A DNA stretch of 37,557 nt, taken from a virus. The notes below the pieces were generated by a model. It worked only from the letters and a program-made list of their open reading frames with translations, had not been told where the DNA came from and ran no database searches. The stretch lies in IMG/VR virus record IMGVR_UViG_3300047668_000172, positions 1 to 37,557 of that record. One strand, written 5' to 3'. The position numbers and the translations under genes are program-made. Shown in pieces: positions 23,084 to 31,429 of this stretch (positions are counted from its first letter, which is position 1; each line of letters starts with the position of its first letter).

Positions 23084-23397
23084 ATACTATGTCTGAGTTG
23101 GTTAGTAAATGCACTAACTGGAGTATAGAAAGAGGCATCTTTGCTAACGGACGTATAGAAACACAAGCACTAAAGCTAGTCAGTGAAGTGGGAGAGCTTG
23201 CTGATAACATAGCAAAGCATAGGGACATAGCAGACGACATTGGGGACTGTTTAGTAGTTCTTAACAACCTTGCTATGATGAGTGAGTACACATTAGAGCA
23301 TTGCTTAGAGGTAGCTTACGATGACATTAAAGATCGTAAAGGTTATCTTAACAAGGCAGGCGTATTTATTAAAGAAGGCGATAGGGAATTAATATGA
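23080..23397 (+). CDS. mazG: MazG-like nucleotide pyrophosphohydrolase
   Basis: A 105-aa protein with the MazG metal site: SEVGEL (E36, E39) and DDIGD (D53, D56). The length fits a single-domain phage MazG. It would hydrolyse nucleoside triphosphates, possibly dUTP-like or alarmone-related substrates. It is followed by ribonucleotide reductase with a 4-base overlap. Confidence 0.85.
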   Translation: MNTMSELVSKCTNWSIERGIFANGRIETQALKLVSEVGELADNIAKHRDIADDIGDCLVVLNNLAMMSEYTLEHCLEVAYDDIKDRKGYLNKAGVFIKEGDRELI

Positions 23398-25028
23398 CTT
23401 TTAGAAACAGCTTTGGGGAGAGTATCTTCCGTCACAAGTACGCACTAACTGAAACACAGACATGGGAGGAGAAGGCAGACGATATTGTTAAGGACGTTAC
23501 TACAGGCATATTCAATGAGGAGGATGCGAAGGAACTGGGTGATGCAATTAAGTCATTCAAGTTCATGCCGGGCGGCAGATACATCTACTACGCAGGAAGA
23601 CAAGCCTCCTTCTACAACAACTGCTATCTCTTAAAAGGCGAAGAGGACACACGAGAGGAGTGGGGAAGGCTCACACAACGCTCTAGCGACTGTTTAATGA
23701 GTGGAGGTGGCATTGGTATTGACTACAGTGTCTTTAGACCCGCAGGCGCTCCTCTGGGACGTACAGGAGGGACAGCTTCAGGGCCACTACCTCTTATGAA
23801 CAGCATCAACGAGATAGGCAGGAATGTAATGCAAGGAGGTAGTCGTAGGTCAGCTATCTACGCTTCTCTAAACTGGCAGCATGGAGACGCGAAGGCTTTC
23901 TTAGCAGCTAAGGACTGGCACTCAATAGAAGTTACAGCTGGTGTTACAGTTTTTGATGCTAAGCAGCATAACTTTAACTTTCCTGCACCGTTAGACATGA
24001 CTAACATCAGTCTTAATTATGATGACAAGTTCTTAGACGCAGTTAATAATGGCTTCTTACCTGAGACTTTTGTGCAGAATTGCCGTCAGGCGATGCAGAC
24101 AGGAGAGCCGGGATTTAGCTTTAACTTTGGAGATAAAGAGAATGAGACACTCCGTAACGCATGTACAGAAGTTACAAGTGAGGATGATAGTGATGTCTGT
24201 AATCTTGGGAGTATTAACATTGGGGCTATTGACGACATTGAGGAGTTCAGATCAATCGTTAGAGTCGCGTCCATGTTCCTTGTTGCAGGAACCCTTGTGG
24301 CAGACCTACCCACCAAAAAGGTCTATGAAGTACGAGCTAAGAACAGGAGACTTGGCTTGGGTCTAATGGGCATACATGAGTTTCTACTGAAGAGAGGTAG
24401 TAGCTACGAGGTAACAGAAGAGCTGCATCGGTGGTTGGAAGTGTACCGAGACGAGTCTGAGAAGGCTGCTAATATGTTGTGTGACGAGAGAGGCATCAAT
24501 CACCCCGTTGCCTATCGCGCCATCGCACCAACAGGAACTATTGGCATCTTAGCAGGCACGACTACAGGTATAGAGCCATTGTTTGCAGTTGCTTATAAGA
24601 GACGCTACCTAGTTGGTGGTGACAAGTGGAAGTACGAGTATGTAGTAGACGCTACAGCTGCTGATCTTATAGAGACTCACGGACTCAATCCTAATGAGAT
24701 TGAAACCTCGTCTTCAATGGTCGATGACTTTGAGCGTAGGCTGAAGTTCCAAGCTGACGTTCAAGACTATGTTGACATGAGCATCTCTTCGACAATTAAC
24801 CTACCGTCTTGGGGAAGTGAAGGCAACAACGAAAGCAGAGTTATGGAGTTTGCTAACATACTTGCTAAGTACGCACACAGGCTCAGAGGCTTTACCTGTT
24901 ACCCTGATGGCGCTCGTGGTGGTCAGCCACTAACGACAGTGACCTACAAGGAGGCAATGAAGCATAAAGGAGTAGTGTACGAAGAGAACAGTGAGACAGC
25001 TTGTCAATCAGGAGTGTGTGGTATCTAA
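23394..25028 (+). CDS. nrdJ: Ribonucleotide reductase, class II (cobalamin-dependent)
   Basis: A 544-aa single-chain enzyme. It has the redox Cys pair C77 (NNCYLL) and C269 (DVCNLGS), the radical site N255-x-C257-x-E259 (NACTE), and a C-terminal C537-x4-C542 pair. With no small-subunit gene nearby, the B12-dependent class II is the best fit. It makes deoxyribonucleotides for phage DNA synthesis and is the last gene of the early block, before a strong terminator. It depends on host or salvaged cobalamin. Confidence 0.9.
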   Translation: MTFRNSFGESIFRHKYALTETQTWEEKADDIVKDVTTGIFNEEDAKELGDAIKSFKFMPGGRYIYYAGRQASFYNNCYLLKGEEDTREEWGRLTQRSSDCLMSGGGIGIDYSVFRPAGAPLGRTGGTASGPLPLMNSINEIGRNVMQGGSRRSAIYASLNWQHGDAKAFLAAKDWHSIEVTAGVTVFDAKQHNFNFPAPLDMTNISLNYDDKFLDAVNNGFLPETFVQNCRQAMQTGEPGFSFNFGDKENETLRNACTEVTSEDDSDVCNLGSINIGAIDDIEEFRSIVRVASMFLVAGTLVADLPTKKVYEVRAKNRRLGLGLMGIHEFLLKRGSSYEVTEELHRWLEVYRDESEKAANMLCDERGINHPVAYRAIAPTGTIGILAGTTTGIEPLFAVAYKRRYLVGGDKWKYEYVVDATAADLIETHGLNPNEIETSSSMVDDFERRLKFQADVQDYVDMSISSTINLPSWGSEGNNESRVMEFANILAKYAHRLRGFTCYPDGARGGQPLTTVTYKEAMKHKGVVYEENSETACQSGVCGI

Positions 25029-25033
25029 GACAA

Positions 25034-25076
25034 TAAAAAGCCCTATAGAGTATCCCAACTCTATAGGGCTTTTTTG
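25034..25076. terminator. Bidirectional terminator between converging operons
   Basis: Stem GCCCTATAGAG (25040-25050) with CTCTATAGGGC (25059-25069) around an 8-base loop. A run of A's lies on the left and T's (25070-25075) on the right, so it can stop transcription from both sides. It lies 5 bases after ribonucleotide reductase and just past the end of the late operon. Confidence 0.92.
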
Positions 25077-25119
25077 TGCCTGCCACTAGCACAATCCCAA
25101 GGTAGCCTCAGAGGATTCT

Positions 25120-25206
25120 TTACTTCTTCTTAGGCTTCTTCTTCTTTACTGCCTTCTTTGGTGGTCTGCCTTTAGTTGTACCGTATGTGCCTGTGCCGTA
25201 TGGCAT
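25120..25206 (-). CDS. Tiny basic phage protein (PYGTGTYG...RPPKK)
   Basis: A 28-aa protein, MPYGTGTYGTTKGRPPKKAV followed by a lysine-rich tail. GGAG lies 8 bases before ATG. Similar 'PYGxGTYG...GRPPKK' minigenes occur in marine podoviruses near the virion genes. It is the last gene of the late operon, 20 bases after the internal virion protein gene. Confidence 0.65.
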   Translation of the reverse strand: MPYGTGTYGTTKGRPPKKAVKKKKPKKK

Positions 25207-25226
25207 AGTGTAGTCTCCGTTGTTTA

Positions 25227-27134
25227 TTACCAGTTAATGTCAACACCTATAGCATCCCTTTCTTCTTGGTCTGGTATAGCCATCTTCAGTATGTTACTAA
25301 CACCGAGTGCTACAGATTCATCATTGATGACACCCCTAGCTATCTTAGCGTTAAGCCCTAATAAAGCATTTACAGCGTTTCTGTTAGTAGCCAGATTACC
25401 CGCTATAGCAGGAAGTAGCAACACAGCTGCCATAGTACCTAAAGCTCCAGTAGCGCCTACGCCTGCTGCTCCTCCTACCTGAGCTATAGCCCCTAACTCT
25501 TTCTGCCTTACAGCGAGTTGAAAACCCAGTGATGGATTACCTCCGCTAGTATCACTAATAGCATTAATAAGTTTCTTGTAAGTGCTATATTCCTCACCCA
25601 TTATCATCCTAGCCTTTTTAGCACTCTCAGGATGCGATAGATCAGCTGCCATCTTACTATAGGTAGTAAAGTCAGTCTGGTCGTTGATGTCTCTAAACAT
25701 ATTAGACACATAAGCCTGTCGTACAGCCTTCTTTGCTTCTTTAGCATTTTTAGGACTGCCTTTAGGTACGCCTTTCTTACCCATAGTTTTATAAGCCTCG
25801 TCTATACTAGACATCATAGCTCCTACTTTGCTGTTGTTAGTATTATTAACCAACAGCCTACCCAGTGTGTCGTAGTCTGACTTCTCAGCAGCAGCTATAA
25901 AGCTACTGTTAATCTTAGGTAGTAAACCCTGCATAGTCGAGCCGTATGTTTTGTTCATTAACTCATAGGTTTTCTTGGCGTTAGGTGATATTTCATTTAT
26001 AGCTTCAGCCATTCCCTTCTTAACCATCGTATTAAGTTCACTAAGCTCTCTGTAAGCGTTTGGGTCAGCGCCTTTAGAGTTAGGCATCACTTTGTTTATC
26101 ATGCGGCTAACTCGTGTCTGAAAGGCCACAAGAGTAGCTAAGTCAGCTGTCTTTAGAGTTTTATTAGTTAGTCCTTTAACAGTATTAGACTCCATAAGGT
26201 CATCTAAGAGTTTGTCAGCCTTCTTACCAACTCCCCGACTTAGGTTATCTCCTAAATTAGACGCGTACTTCTTCCTAAAGGCTAGGAGCTGATTAGCTAT
26301 AGGTGCTGTACTAACACGCTTAGAACCTGATTCTTTAACCATAGCCTCTAAACCGTCCCCATACATCTTAATAGCAGCCTTCTTACCTGTCTCTAGTATT
26401 CCAAAGACTTCCTCACCTACTTGACCTGTAGTTCCACCATCTCTTATCAAACCCTGTAAACCGTCATGTATGGTTTTGTTGTTAGCTGCCACTCTAGCTC
26501 TAGCTTGACCACTAGAAAACAAACCAATATCTCCAATACCTTCAGCAGTTCTTCGTAGGAAATGAGCCATACCTGTCTGTACCGCAGATAAACCAGCAGC
26601 AGAACTACCTTCCTCGACTAAAAACCGCTGCGTTATACGCATAGACTCAGGAGTACCAGCCTCTATTAAATTCATGTCAGGCAGTTCATCAATAAGCCTA
26701 CGCCTAGCACTAGGAATAACACTATCTCTAACAGACCTAGCAGAAGCTCCTAAGACGTTTGCAATTGGCCGCAACACTTTAGCAGCGCCAAGTGTAGCTA
26801 TGTCCATACCAGCAGACAGAGCCATCTCCTTACCTACATCACCAAAGTCAACTCTCTCCCCAGCGTTTATGTCAGAGATACCTGACCCTACACCGCTACC
26901 TAAAGCACCTCCTACCAAACCTCCTATAGCAGTACCAATTCCGGGCATTACAGCACTACCTGCCAAAGCTCCTCCTACAGCACCTCCCATACCTACAGGA
27001 ATCTCCATATGCTCTTTAAGATAAGCTCCAGCGTCTCGCAGAAAACTATTAGTATCGCTGCTAGTAGTAGCACCTTTAGAGGCTATGAGAGCCTCTAACT
27101 CGGCCCTACTCATATCATCTATTTCTTTAGCCAT
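25227..27134 (-). CDS. Internal virion / DNA ejection protein with glycine zipper
   Basis: A 635-aa protein. Residues about 46-90 are glycine/alanine-rich with GxxxG repeats (GMGGAVGGALAG, then GIGTAIGGLVGGALGSGVGSG), a membrane-inserting or pore-type segment. The rest is helical with a second hydrophobic patch near the C-terminus (GVGATGALGTMAAVLLLPAI). Position at the end of the tail gene block and overlap with the gene above (TAATG) match podovirus ejection proteins. No lytic transglycosylase motif is obvious. Confidence 0.7.
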   Translation of the reverse strand: MAKEIDDMSRAELEALIASKGATTSSDTNSFLRDAGAYLKEHMEIPVGMGGAVGGALAGSAVMPGIGTAIGGLVGGALGSGVGSGISDINAGERVDFGDVGKEMALSAGMDIATLGAAKVLRPIANVLGASARSVRDSVIPSARRRLIDELPDMNLIEAGTPESMRITQRFLVEEGSSAAGLSAVQTGMAHFLRRTAEGIGDIGLFSSGQARARVAANNKTIHDGLQGLIRDGGTTGQVGEEVFGILETGKKAAIKMYGDGLEAMVKESGSKRVSTAPIANQLLAFRKKYASNLGDNLSRGVGKKADKLLDDLMESNTVKGLTNKTLKTADLATLVAFQTRVSRMINKVMPNSKGADPNAYRELSELNTMVKKGMAEAINEISPNAKKTYELMNKTYGSTMQGLLPKINSSFIAAAEKSDYDTLGRLLVNNTNNSKVGAMMSSIDEAYKTMGKKGVPKGSPKNAKEAKKAVRQAYVSNMFRDINDQTDFTTYSKMAADLSHPESAKKARMIMGEEYSTYKKLINAISDTSGGNPSLGFQLAVRQKELGAIAQVGGAAGVGATGALGTMAAVLLLPAIAGNLATNRNAVNALLGLNAKIARGVINDESVALGVSNILKMAIPDQEERDAIGVDINW

Positions 27135-28432
27135 TAGATACCACCTCCTACTACGCCGCCTAATGCAGGCGTTCTGTTAAAAGCAGCAGCAGCCCTATTA
27201 GCTCTTTCTACATCAGGCATTGAAGCTAGTCTAGCTTCAGCAGCCGCTAATCTGGCAGCGTCTATCTTGTCAGTACGGTCGGCTAAGGCTTCATCATTAG
27301 GAACCCATTCCAAGCCATACTTCTCAGCTAGTTTTTGGTCGTAGCCTACTGCGTCTGTAGTCTCTTTCCACGCAGCATTAAAACCGACATCTAAACCTTT
27401 GTTGTTGTACAGATAAGTAGCTCTAGCATCTTCTTGTTCAGCCCTTAGTGCTGCCACTTTAGCCATACCTCTCATGAATTGTTCAATCTTTTCACCACTC
27501 CATGAAGCATCAGGATAACCAGACATAGCTATTTCGATGTCTTTATCTGAAGCAACTCCGGGGGGTAAATTATCCATAACTAAAGTGTTCTTCAGAGCTG
27601 TAAAGTTAGTTTTAAGCAGCTGTGCGTCGTCTTGGTTGCCCATGAATTTCATCCACTTAGTTTTCATCTCACCAGCAGCTCCCGCCATAGGAGACAGTGC
27701 TTTGTACTGGTTAGCTATGTTTCTAGCCATAGTTGCTTGGTTTTGAAATACTCTGCTTGCAGCAGTAGCATCACGTATCGCAGCTTTGTCACGGGAACCT
27801 AAATCATCAGCCAGATTTGCCTCGTTAAGCGCCCTTATCCTATTAGTCTCTTCCTTAATAGCCGCCTCTCTGTTCTGATGAAGTTCAGTAACTCCTCTCC
27901 ATTGTACTAAATCTTCTTGAGTCGTTCCTGCTAGTATCAGCGCAGCTTCGTCAGTCGCTGCCTGAGTTGCTAATGACTCAGCTCGTAATATTGTTGCTGG
28001 TACTTCAGCAGCTGCACTCGCGGCTTGACTTGCCTGCGCTCCTGCTGATGTAGTCTGTGCGTCTACTTGCTGCTGAAGTCTTTTCTCTTGAGCAACACTC
28101 ATCATATACTGTACACCAGAACCCGGACGCATTTTATCAAGCAAGTCTGCATAGGCTTTATGCTCTTGTGGTGTACTAGGGGTTCCTAGAGCCTCTAGCT
28201 GCTCTTTTAGCTTGTCAGCCTTAGTGCGTGTGTCAATACCCAGCAAACCCTTACCAGCTGCCGCCATTGCACGACCACGCTGTGGAGCTAAGTAAGCAGC
28301 CATACCACCTAGCTGACTAACTGCGTTAGCTTGATTAGCTGCATCGCTCTGTTGTAGTGTACGTTCTTCTAGCTGTCGTTGTGGGTTAGGCAACACGTCA
28401 GCAAATAGTGATGTTATATCTATACCAGCCAT
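27134..28432 (-). CDS. Probable internal virion protein
   Basis: A 432-aa, long helical, alanine/glutamine-rich protein (MAGIDITSLFADVLPNPQRQ...), with a coiled-coil-like EERTLQQSDAANQANA region and many charged helices later. Composition and position between two other ejection-type genes suggest an internal virion protein. AAGGAAA precedes ATG. No enzymatic motif. Confidence 0.65.
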   Translation of the reverse strand: MAGIDITSLFADVLPNPQRQLEERTLQQSDAANQANAVSQLGGMAAYLAPQRGRAMAAAGKGLLGIDTRTKADKLKEQLEALGTPSTPQEHKAYADLLDKMRPGSGVQYMMSVAQEKRLQQQVDAQTTSAGAQASQAASAAAEVPATILRAESLATQAATDEAALILAGTTQEDLVQWRGVTELHQNREAAIKEETNRIRALNEANLADDLGSRDKAAIRDATAASRVFQNQATMARNIANQYKALSPMAGAAGEMKTKWMKFMGNQDDAQLLKTNFTALKNTLVMDNLPPGVASDKDIEIAMSGYPDASWSGEKIEQFMRGMAKVAALRAEQEDARATYLYNNKGLDVGFNAAWKETTDAVGYDQKLAEKYGLEWVPNDEALADRTDKIDAARLAAAEARLASMPDVERANRAAAAFNRTPALGGVVGGGI

Positions 28433-28453
28433 GTTTATATTTCCTTTTAAACT

Positions 28454-29734
28454 TTAATAACCGAGAGCGCGCATCTTTGCTTGAAACTCAGGAGTTCCTA
28501 CTATATTTGATCCTCCGCCACCTGATGAACTTGTTCCTCCACCGCCTCCAAACATTCCACCGCTTCCGAACAGGTCTTCAATCAAGCCAGTAGACCCTGT
28601 CTGTCCAGTAACAGAGTTAGCCTGTTGACCACCGAGCAAGTTAGAAATAGCTTGTATCTGCTGTTGCCGTAAGTTACCTGCTACTGCTTCTGCGGCTGTC
28701 TTCTGAGACAAGCCAGCTTCTAATAACGAAGTACCTAACTGAGCGCCTTGTCGCTGTCCAGCTGCTCCAAGGTCTGCTCCTTGTAACGCAGGTGTCATTG
28801 TAGCTAACAACGCCTCTAAAGGCTGATAAGAGCTAGAAAGCGCATCTAGTCCTAATTGACCACCTAAGCCCATCCTACCTCTAAACTCCTGCAAACCTTG
28901 TAGTGTTTGCGTTGATCTCTGTCCCTGAGAAGCTAGTGCAGCGTCTAAAGAGCCTAATCCTAACTCACCACCTAAGCCCATCCTACCTCTAAACTCTTGT
29001 AAACCTTGTAGTGTCTGTTCTGACTGTTGTGCCTGTTCAGCACGAGCTTGCTCCATAGCACTAACACCAAAGCCTGCTTGCTGTTCTGCTATAGCCTTCT
29101 CAAGTGCTAACGCTTCTGGCGTACCACCAAACATAGATGTCTGTACACCAAGCCTGCCTTGATTAGCTAGACGTTGTTCAAGACCTAACCTAGCTCTTTC
29201 TTGCTCTGGGGCTTGTGTAGCTTGTAGACGTGACATAATCTCTGCTTCACGAGTGCCTCTATCAGTACCACCACCCGTTAGCATTCTAATTAAACTAGAC
29301 TGTTCCTGTTCTCTTTGAACGGGATCACCTAGAAAGTCAAACGCTTGAGTGCCAAACTTGTTTAGCATAGTTGATTCAGGAGTAGTAACAGCTCCGTTTG
29401 TTGTTAACATCTTAATTAAATTAGTCTGTTCTTGTTCTCTTTGAACAGGATCATCTAAAAAGTCAAACACGCCAGAGCCAAAGCCTTGTAGCTTTGCTTG
29501 TATAGCTTGCTGTTCTGGAGTTGTGGTAAGACCTAGATTACCTTGTGCATCAAAAGCACCGCCACCTACACCAGAAGTAACAGTAAAAGGTTTAAACTGA
29601 GTCTGTGTCTCTACGTCAGTAGCACCAAGCTCAGCCCGTTTTAAAGCATCTGTACCAACGTCTTGAACGTCTTTAATACCTTTATCAAAGCCGTAAATAG
29701 CGCCTAAACCGCCGATTGCGTCAAAAAGACTCAT
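28454..29734 (-). CDS. Probable internal virion protein with internal repeats
   Basis: A 426-aa helical protein. It holds two direct repeats: FDFLxDPVQREQEQxxLIxML (42-aa period; DNA copies near 29309-29344 and 29435-29470) and LQGLQEFRGRMGLGGxLGL (36-aa period; DNA copies near 28861 and 28969). The N-terminus MSLFDAIGGLGAIYGFDKGI and a glycine-rich C-terminus (GGMFGGGGGTSSSGGGG) suggest membrane or flexible ends. It belongs to the ejection-type gene group. Confidence 0.65.
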   Translation of the reverse strand: MSLFDAIGGLGAIYGFDKGIKDVQDVGTDALKRAELGATDVETQTQFKPFTVTSGVGGGAFDAQGNLGLTTTPEQQAIQAKLQGFGSGVFDFLDDPVQREQEQTNLIKMLTTNGAVTTPESTMLNKFGTQAFDFLGDPVQREQEQSSLIRMLTGGGTDRGTREAEIMSRLQATQAPEQERARLGLEQRLANQGRLGVQTSMFGGTPEALALEKAIAEQQAGFGVSAMEQARAEQAQQSEQTLQGLQEFRGRMGLGGELGLGSLDAALASQGQRSTQTLQGLQEFRGRMGLGGQLGLDALSSSYQPLEALLATMTPALQGADLGAAGQRQGAQLGTSLLEAGLSQKTAAEAVAGNLRQQQIQAISNLLGGQQANSVTGQTGSTGLIEDLFGSGGMFGGGGGTSSSGGGGSNIVGTPEFQAKMRALGY

Positions 29735-29756
29735 TGTGTATTCCTTCTATTGTTGT

Positions 29757-31415
29757 TCATCCTCTACCCCGTAAGATTCTATCTACATACTGTGGACGTA
29801 GGTAGTTATCCTTAAATTCTGTTCTAAATATCTCGTTAGCTATAGGTGAGGAAAGCATACCTACTAATGATAAACCGTCTTTACCATCTTTACCGTCTTT
29901 ACCATCGCCTCCATCTCCTCCATCTCTACCGTCTCTGCCGTCAGAGCCAGCTGCACCAGCTGCACCAGCTGCACCAGCTGCACCAGCTGCACCAGCTGCA
30001 CCAGCTGAACCAGCTGCGCCATCTAATCCGTCTGTACCGTCTGTACCGTCTGTACCGTCTGTGCCGTCTGTGCCATCTGTACCATCTCCGGCAGGAACCT
30101 TTCCGTCAGGAACCTTACCACCTCCGGCAGGAACTGTACCACCTCCGGCAGAAACTGTACCACCTCCGGCAGAAACTGTACCACCTCCGGCAGGAACTGT
30201 ACCACCTCCGGCAGAAACTGTACCACCTCCGGCAGAAACTGTACCACCTCCAGCAGGAACTGTACCACCTCCAGCAGGAACTGTACCAGCTGTATTCTTT
30301 GGAAACTGAATAGGGCCAACAGTGCCTGTATTAAGAGCGCCGTTTATCAACCCGCCAATAGAAATATCTATAAGACTGTCGTTTGTAATGCCTTCTGCTG
30401 TCTTTTTGGTGTCTGCTTCTGTCGTTGCGGTGTTGGCTGTCCGTGTATTAACTTCTTTAATAGCTGCTTGCTCTTGAGGAGGTAAGGAGGTTACGTCATT
30501 CATATTTATTTCAAAAGTCTCGTTTGTGACAGTGTTCTCATACGTCATAACAGCAGCTCCTAGCTCAGACGTTCTGACCCATCCAGTAGTGTCTATAGTG
30601 CTATCTACTCCGTCCTGCACTCTGTTTCCGGTACTTCCATCCACAGTAGATGAGGTAGTGTCTATTGCTCCTGTAAGGTCTGTATCGCCTCCTGTAAGGT
30701 CTGTATCGCCTCCTAGAAGGTCTGCGGCTGCTGCGTCTGCTGCGTCTGCTGCGTCTGCTGCGTCTGCTGCGTCTGCTGCGGCTGCTGCACTGTTAGAATC
30801 TATAGCTGCCGAGGATGCTGCGTCTAGTGCGTTGGTTGAGGCTGTAGTAGTAGTAACAGGCGTTTCTTCGTAGAAGTTGTAGTCTGTGGCGGCAGGGAAT
30901 GCCTTCATTAACTGAAGAGTTTCTGCTAAGCCTCGATCTGCGGCAGTACCATTGTAGATACCGTCAGCCTCTGCACCAGCTAAGTCACCCAACAGGGCTT
31001 CTTTACTCTTACCGTAGAACTCCATACCATCGTCTGGTAGGGCTAAGACAGTGTCGATTGCTTCGTTAAACGTAGCTTCAAGAGTCTCTCCTGAACCTGC
31101 CTGCATCCAGTCATAACCACCAGCCTGTGTCATCTGTGTAGCCATGTCTACTTTCTGCCCAGCCTCAAACAAAGCTCTCTCTTTAGGGTTCATGGGAGTT
31201 GCTTGGCTACCTTTTGAGCCAATACCCATTGCCCTTAATGCAAGGGAGAAGATTATGGAAGCAGGGTCAACTCCAAAGATACTTGCACCGCCAGCGGCAG
31301 CTGTGCCAGCTTCTGCGGCTCTTTGTAAAGAAACTAAACCTGCTGAATTAACAGCTCCACCGTAAGTAGCTGTATTCTGTAAAGCCTGTGTTGCTGCTTC
31401 TGTTGCTGTAGGCAT
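29757..31415 (-). CDS. Virion protein with collagen-like and other tandem repeats
   Basis: A 552-aa protein. The N-terminal 170 residues look like a folded virion domain. Then come an alanine/aspartate repeat (ADA period 3), a duplicated GGDTDLT, a region of eight [14 protein letters not shown] heptads, and about 25 Gly-X-Y triplets (GTD, GAA, GRD, GKD) as in bacterial/phage collagen-like proteins. The C-terminus '[23 protein letters not shown]' is a conserved-looking end. The collagen-like section may form a trimeric fibre. It sits between the monooxygenase and ejection genes. Confidence 0.7.
   Translation of the reverse strand: MPTATEAATQALQNTATYGGAVNSAGLVSLQRAAEAGTAAAGGASIFGVDPASIIFSLALRAMGIGSKGSQATPMNPKERALFEAGQKVDMATQMTQAGGYDWMQAGSGETLEATFNEAIDTVLALPDDGMEFYGKSKEALLGDLAGAEADGIYNGTAADRGLAETLQLMKAFPAATDYNFYEETPVTTTTASTNALDAASSAAIDSNSAAAAADAADAADAADAADAAAADLLGGDTDLTGGDTDLTGAIDTTSSTVDGSTGNRVQDGVDSTIDTTGWVRTSELGAAVMTYENTVTNETFEINMNDVTSLPPQEQAAIKEVNTRTANTATTEADTKKTAEGITNDSLIDISIGGLINGALNTGTVGPIQFPKNTAGTVPAGGGTVPAGGGTVSAGGGTVSAGGGTVPAGGGTVSAGGGTVSAGGGTVPAGGGKVPDGKVPAGDGTDGTDGTDGTDGTDGTDGLDGAAGSAGAAGAAGAAGAAGAAGAAGSDGRDGRDGGDGGDGKDGKDGKDGLSLVGMLSSPIANEIFRTEFKDNYLRPQYVDRILRGRG
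29940..30290. repeat. Tandem repeats within the collagen-like gene
   Basis: Nine-base repeats (CAGCTGCAC type) near 29945-30010, six- to nine-base Gly-Thr-Asp codon repeats near 30025-30085, and about eight 21-base units containing CCACCTCCGGCAG near 30118-30288. Adjacent units are almost identical at the DNA level, pointing to recent slippage or recombination. Confidence 0.9.
30660..30790. repeat. Second tandem repeat block in the same gene
   Basis: Two near-identical 21-base units (CTGTAAGGTCTGTATCGCCT type) near 30670-30720, then about five 9-base TGCTGCGTC units at 30728-30775. They encode GGDTDLT and ADA repeats. Confidence 0.9.
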
Positions 31416-31429
31416 TATTCTTCCTTAAT

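Noticed and set aside
29846-30313. Long plus- and minus-strand frames with LHQLHQ, PPPAGTV or QFLLEVV repeats
   Set aside because: These are shadows of the tandem repeats in the collagen-like gene at 29757-31415. They have no ribosome-binding site and non-protein-like repetition.
30526-30873. 115-aa Ala/Ser/Val-rich frame on the plus strand
   Set aside because: It is antisense to the AAD-repeat part of the collagen-like gene, with composition dictated by that repeat.
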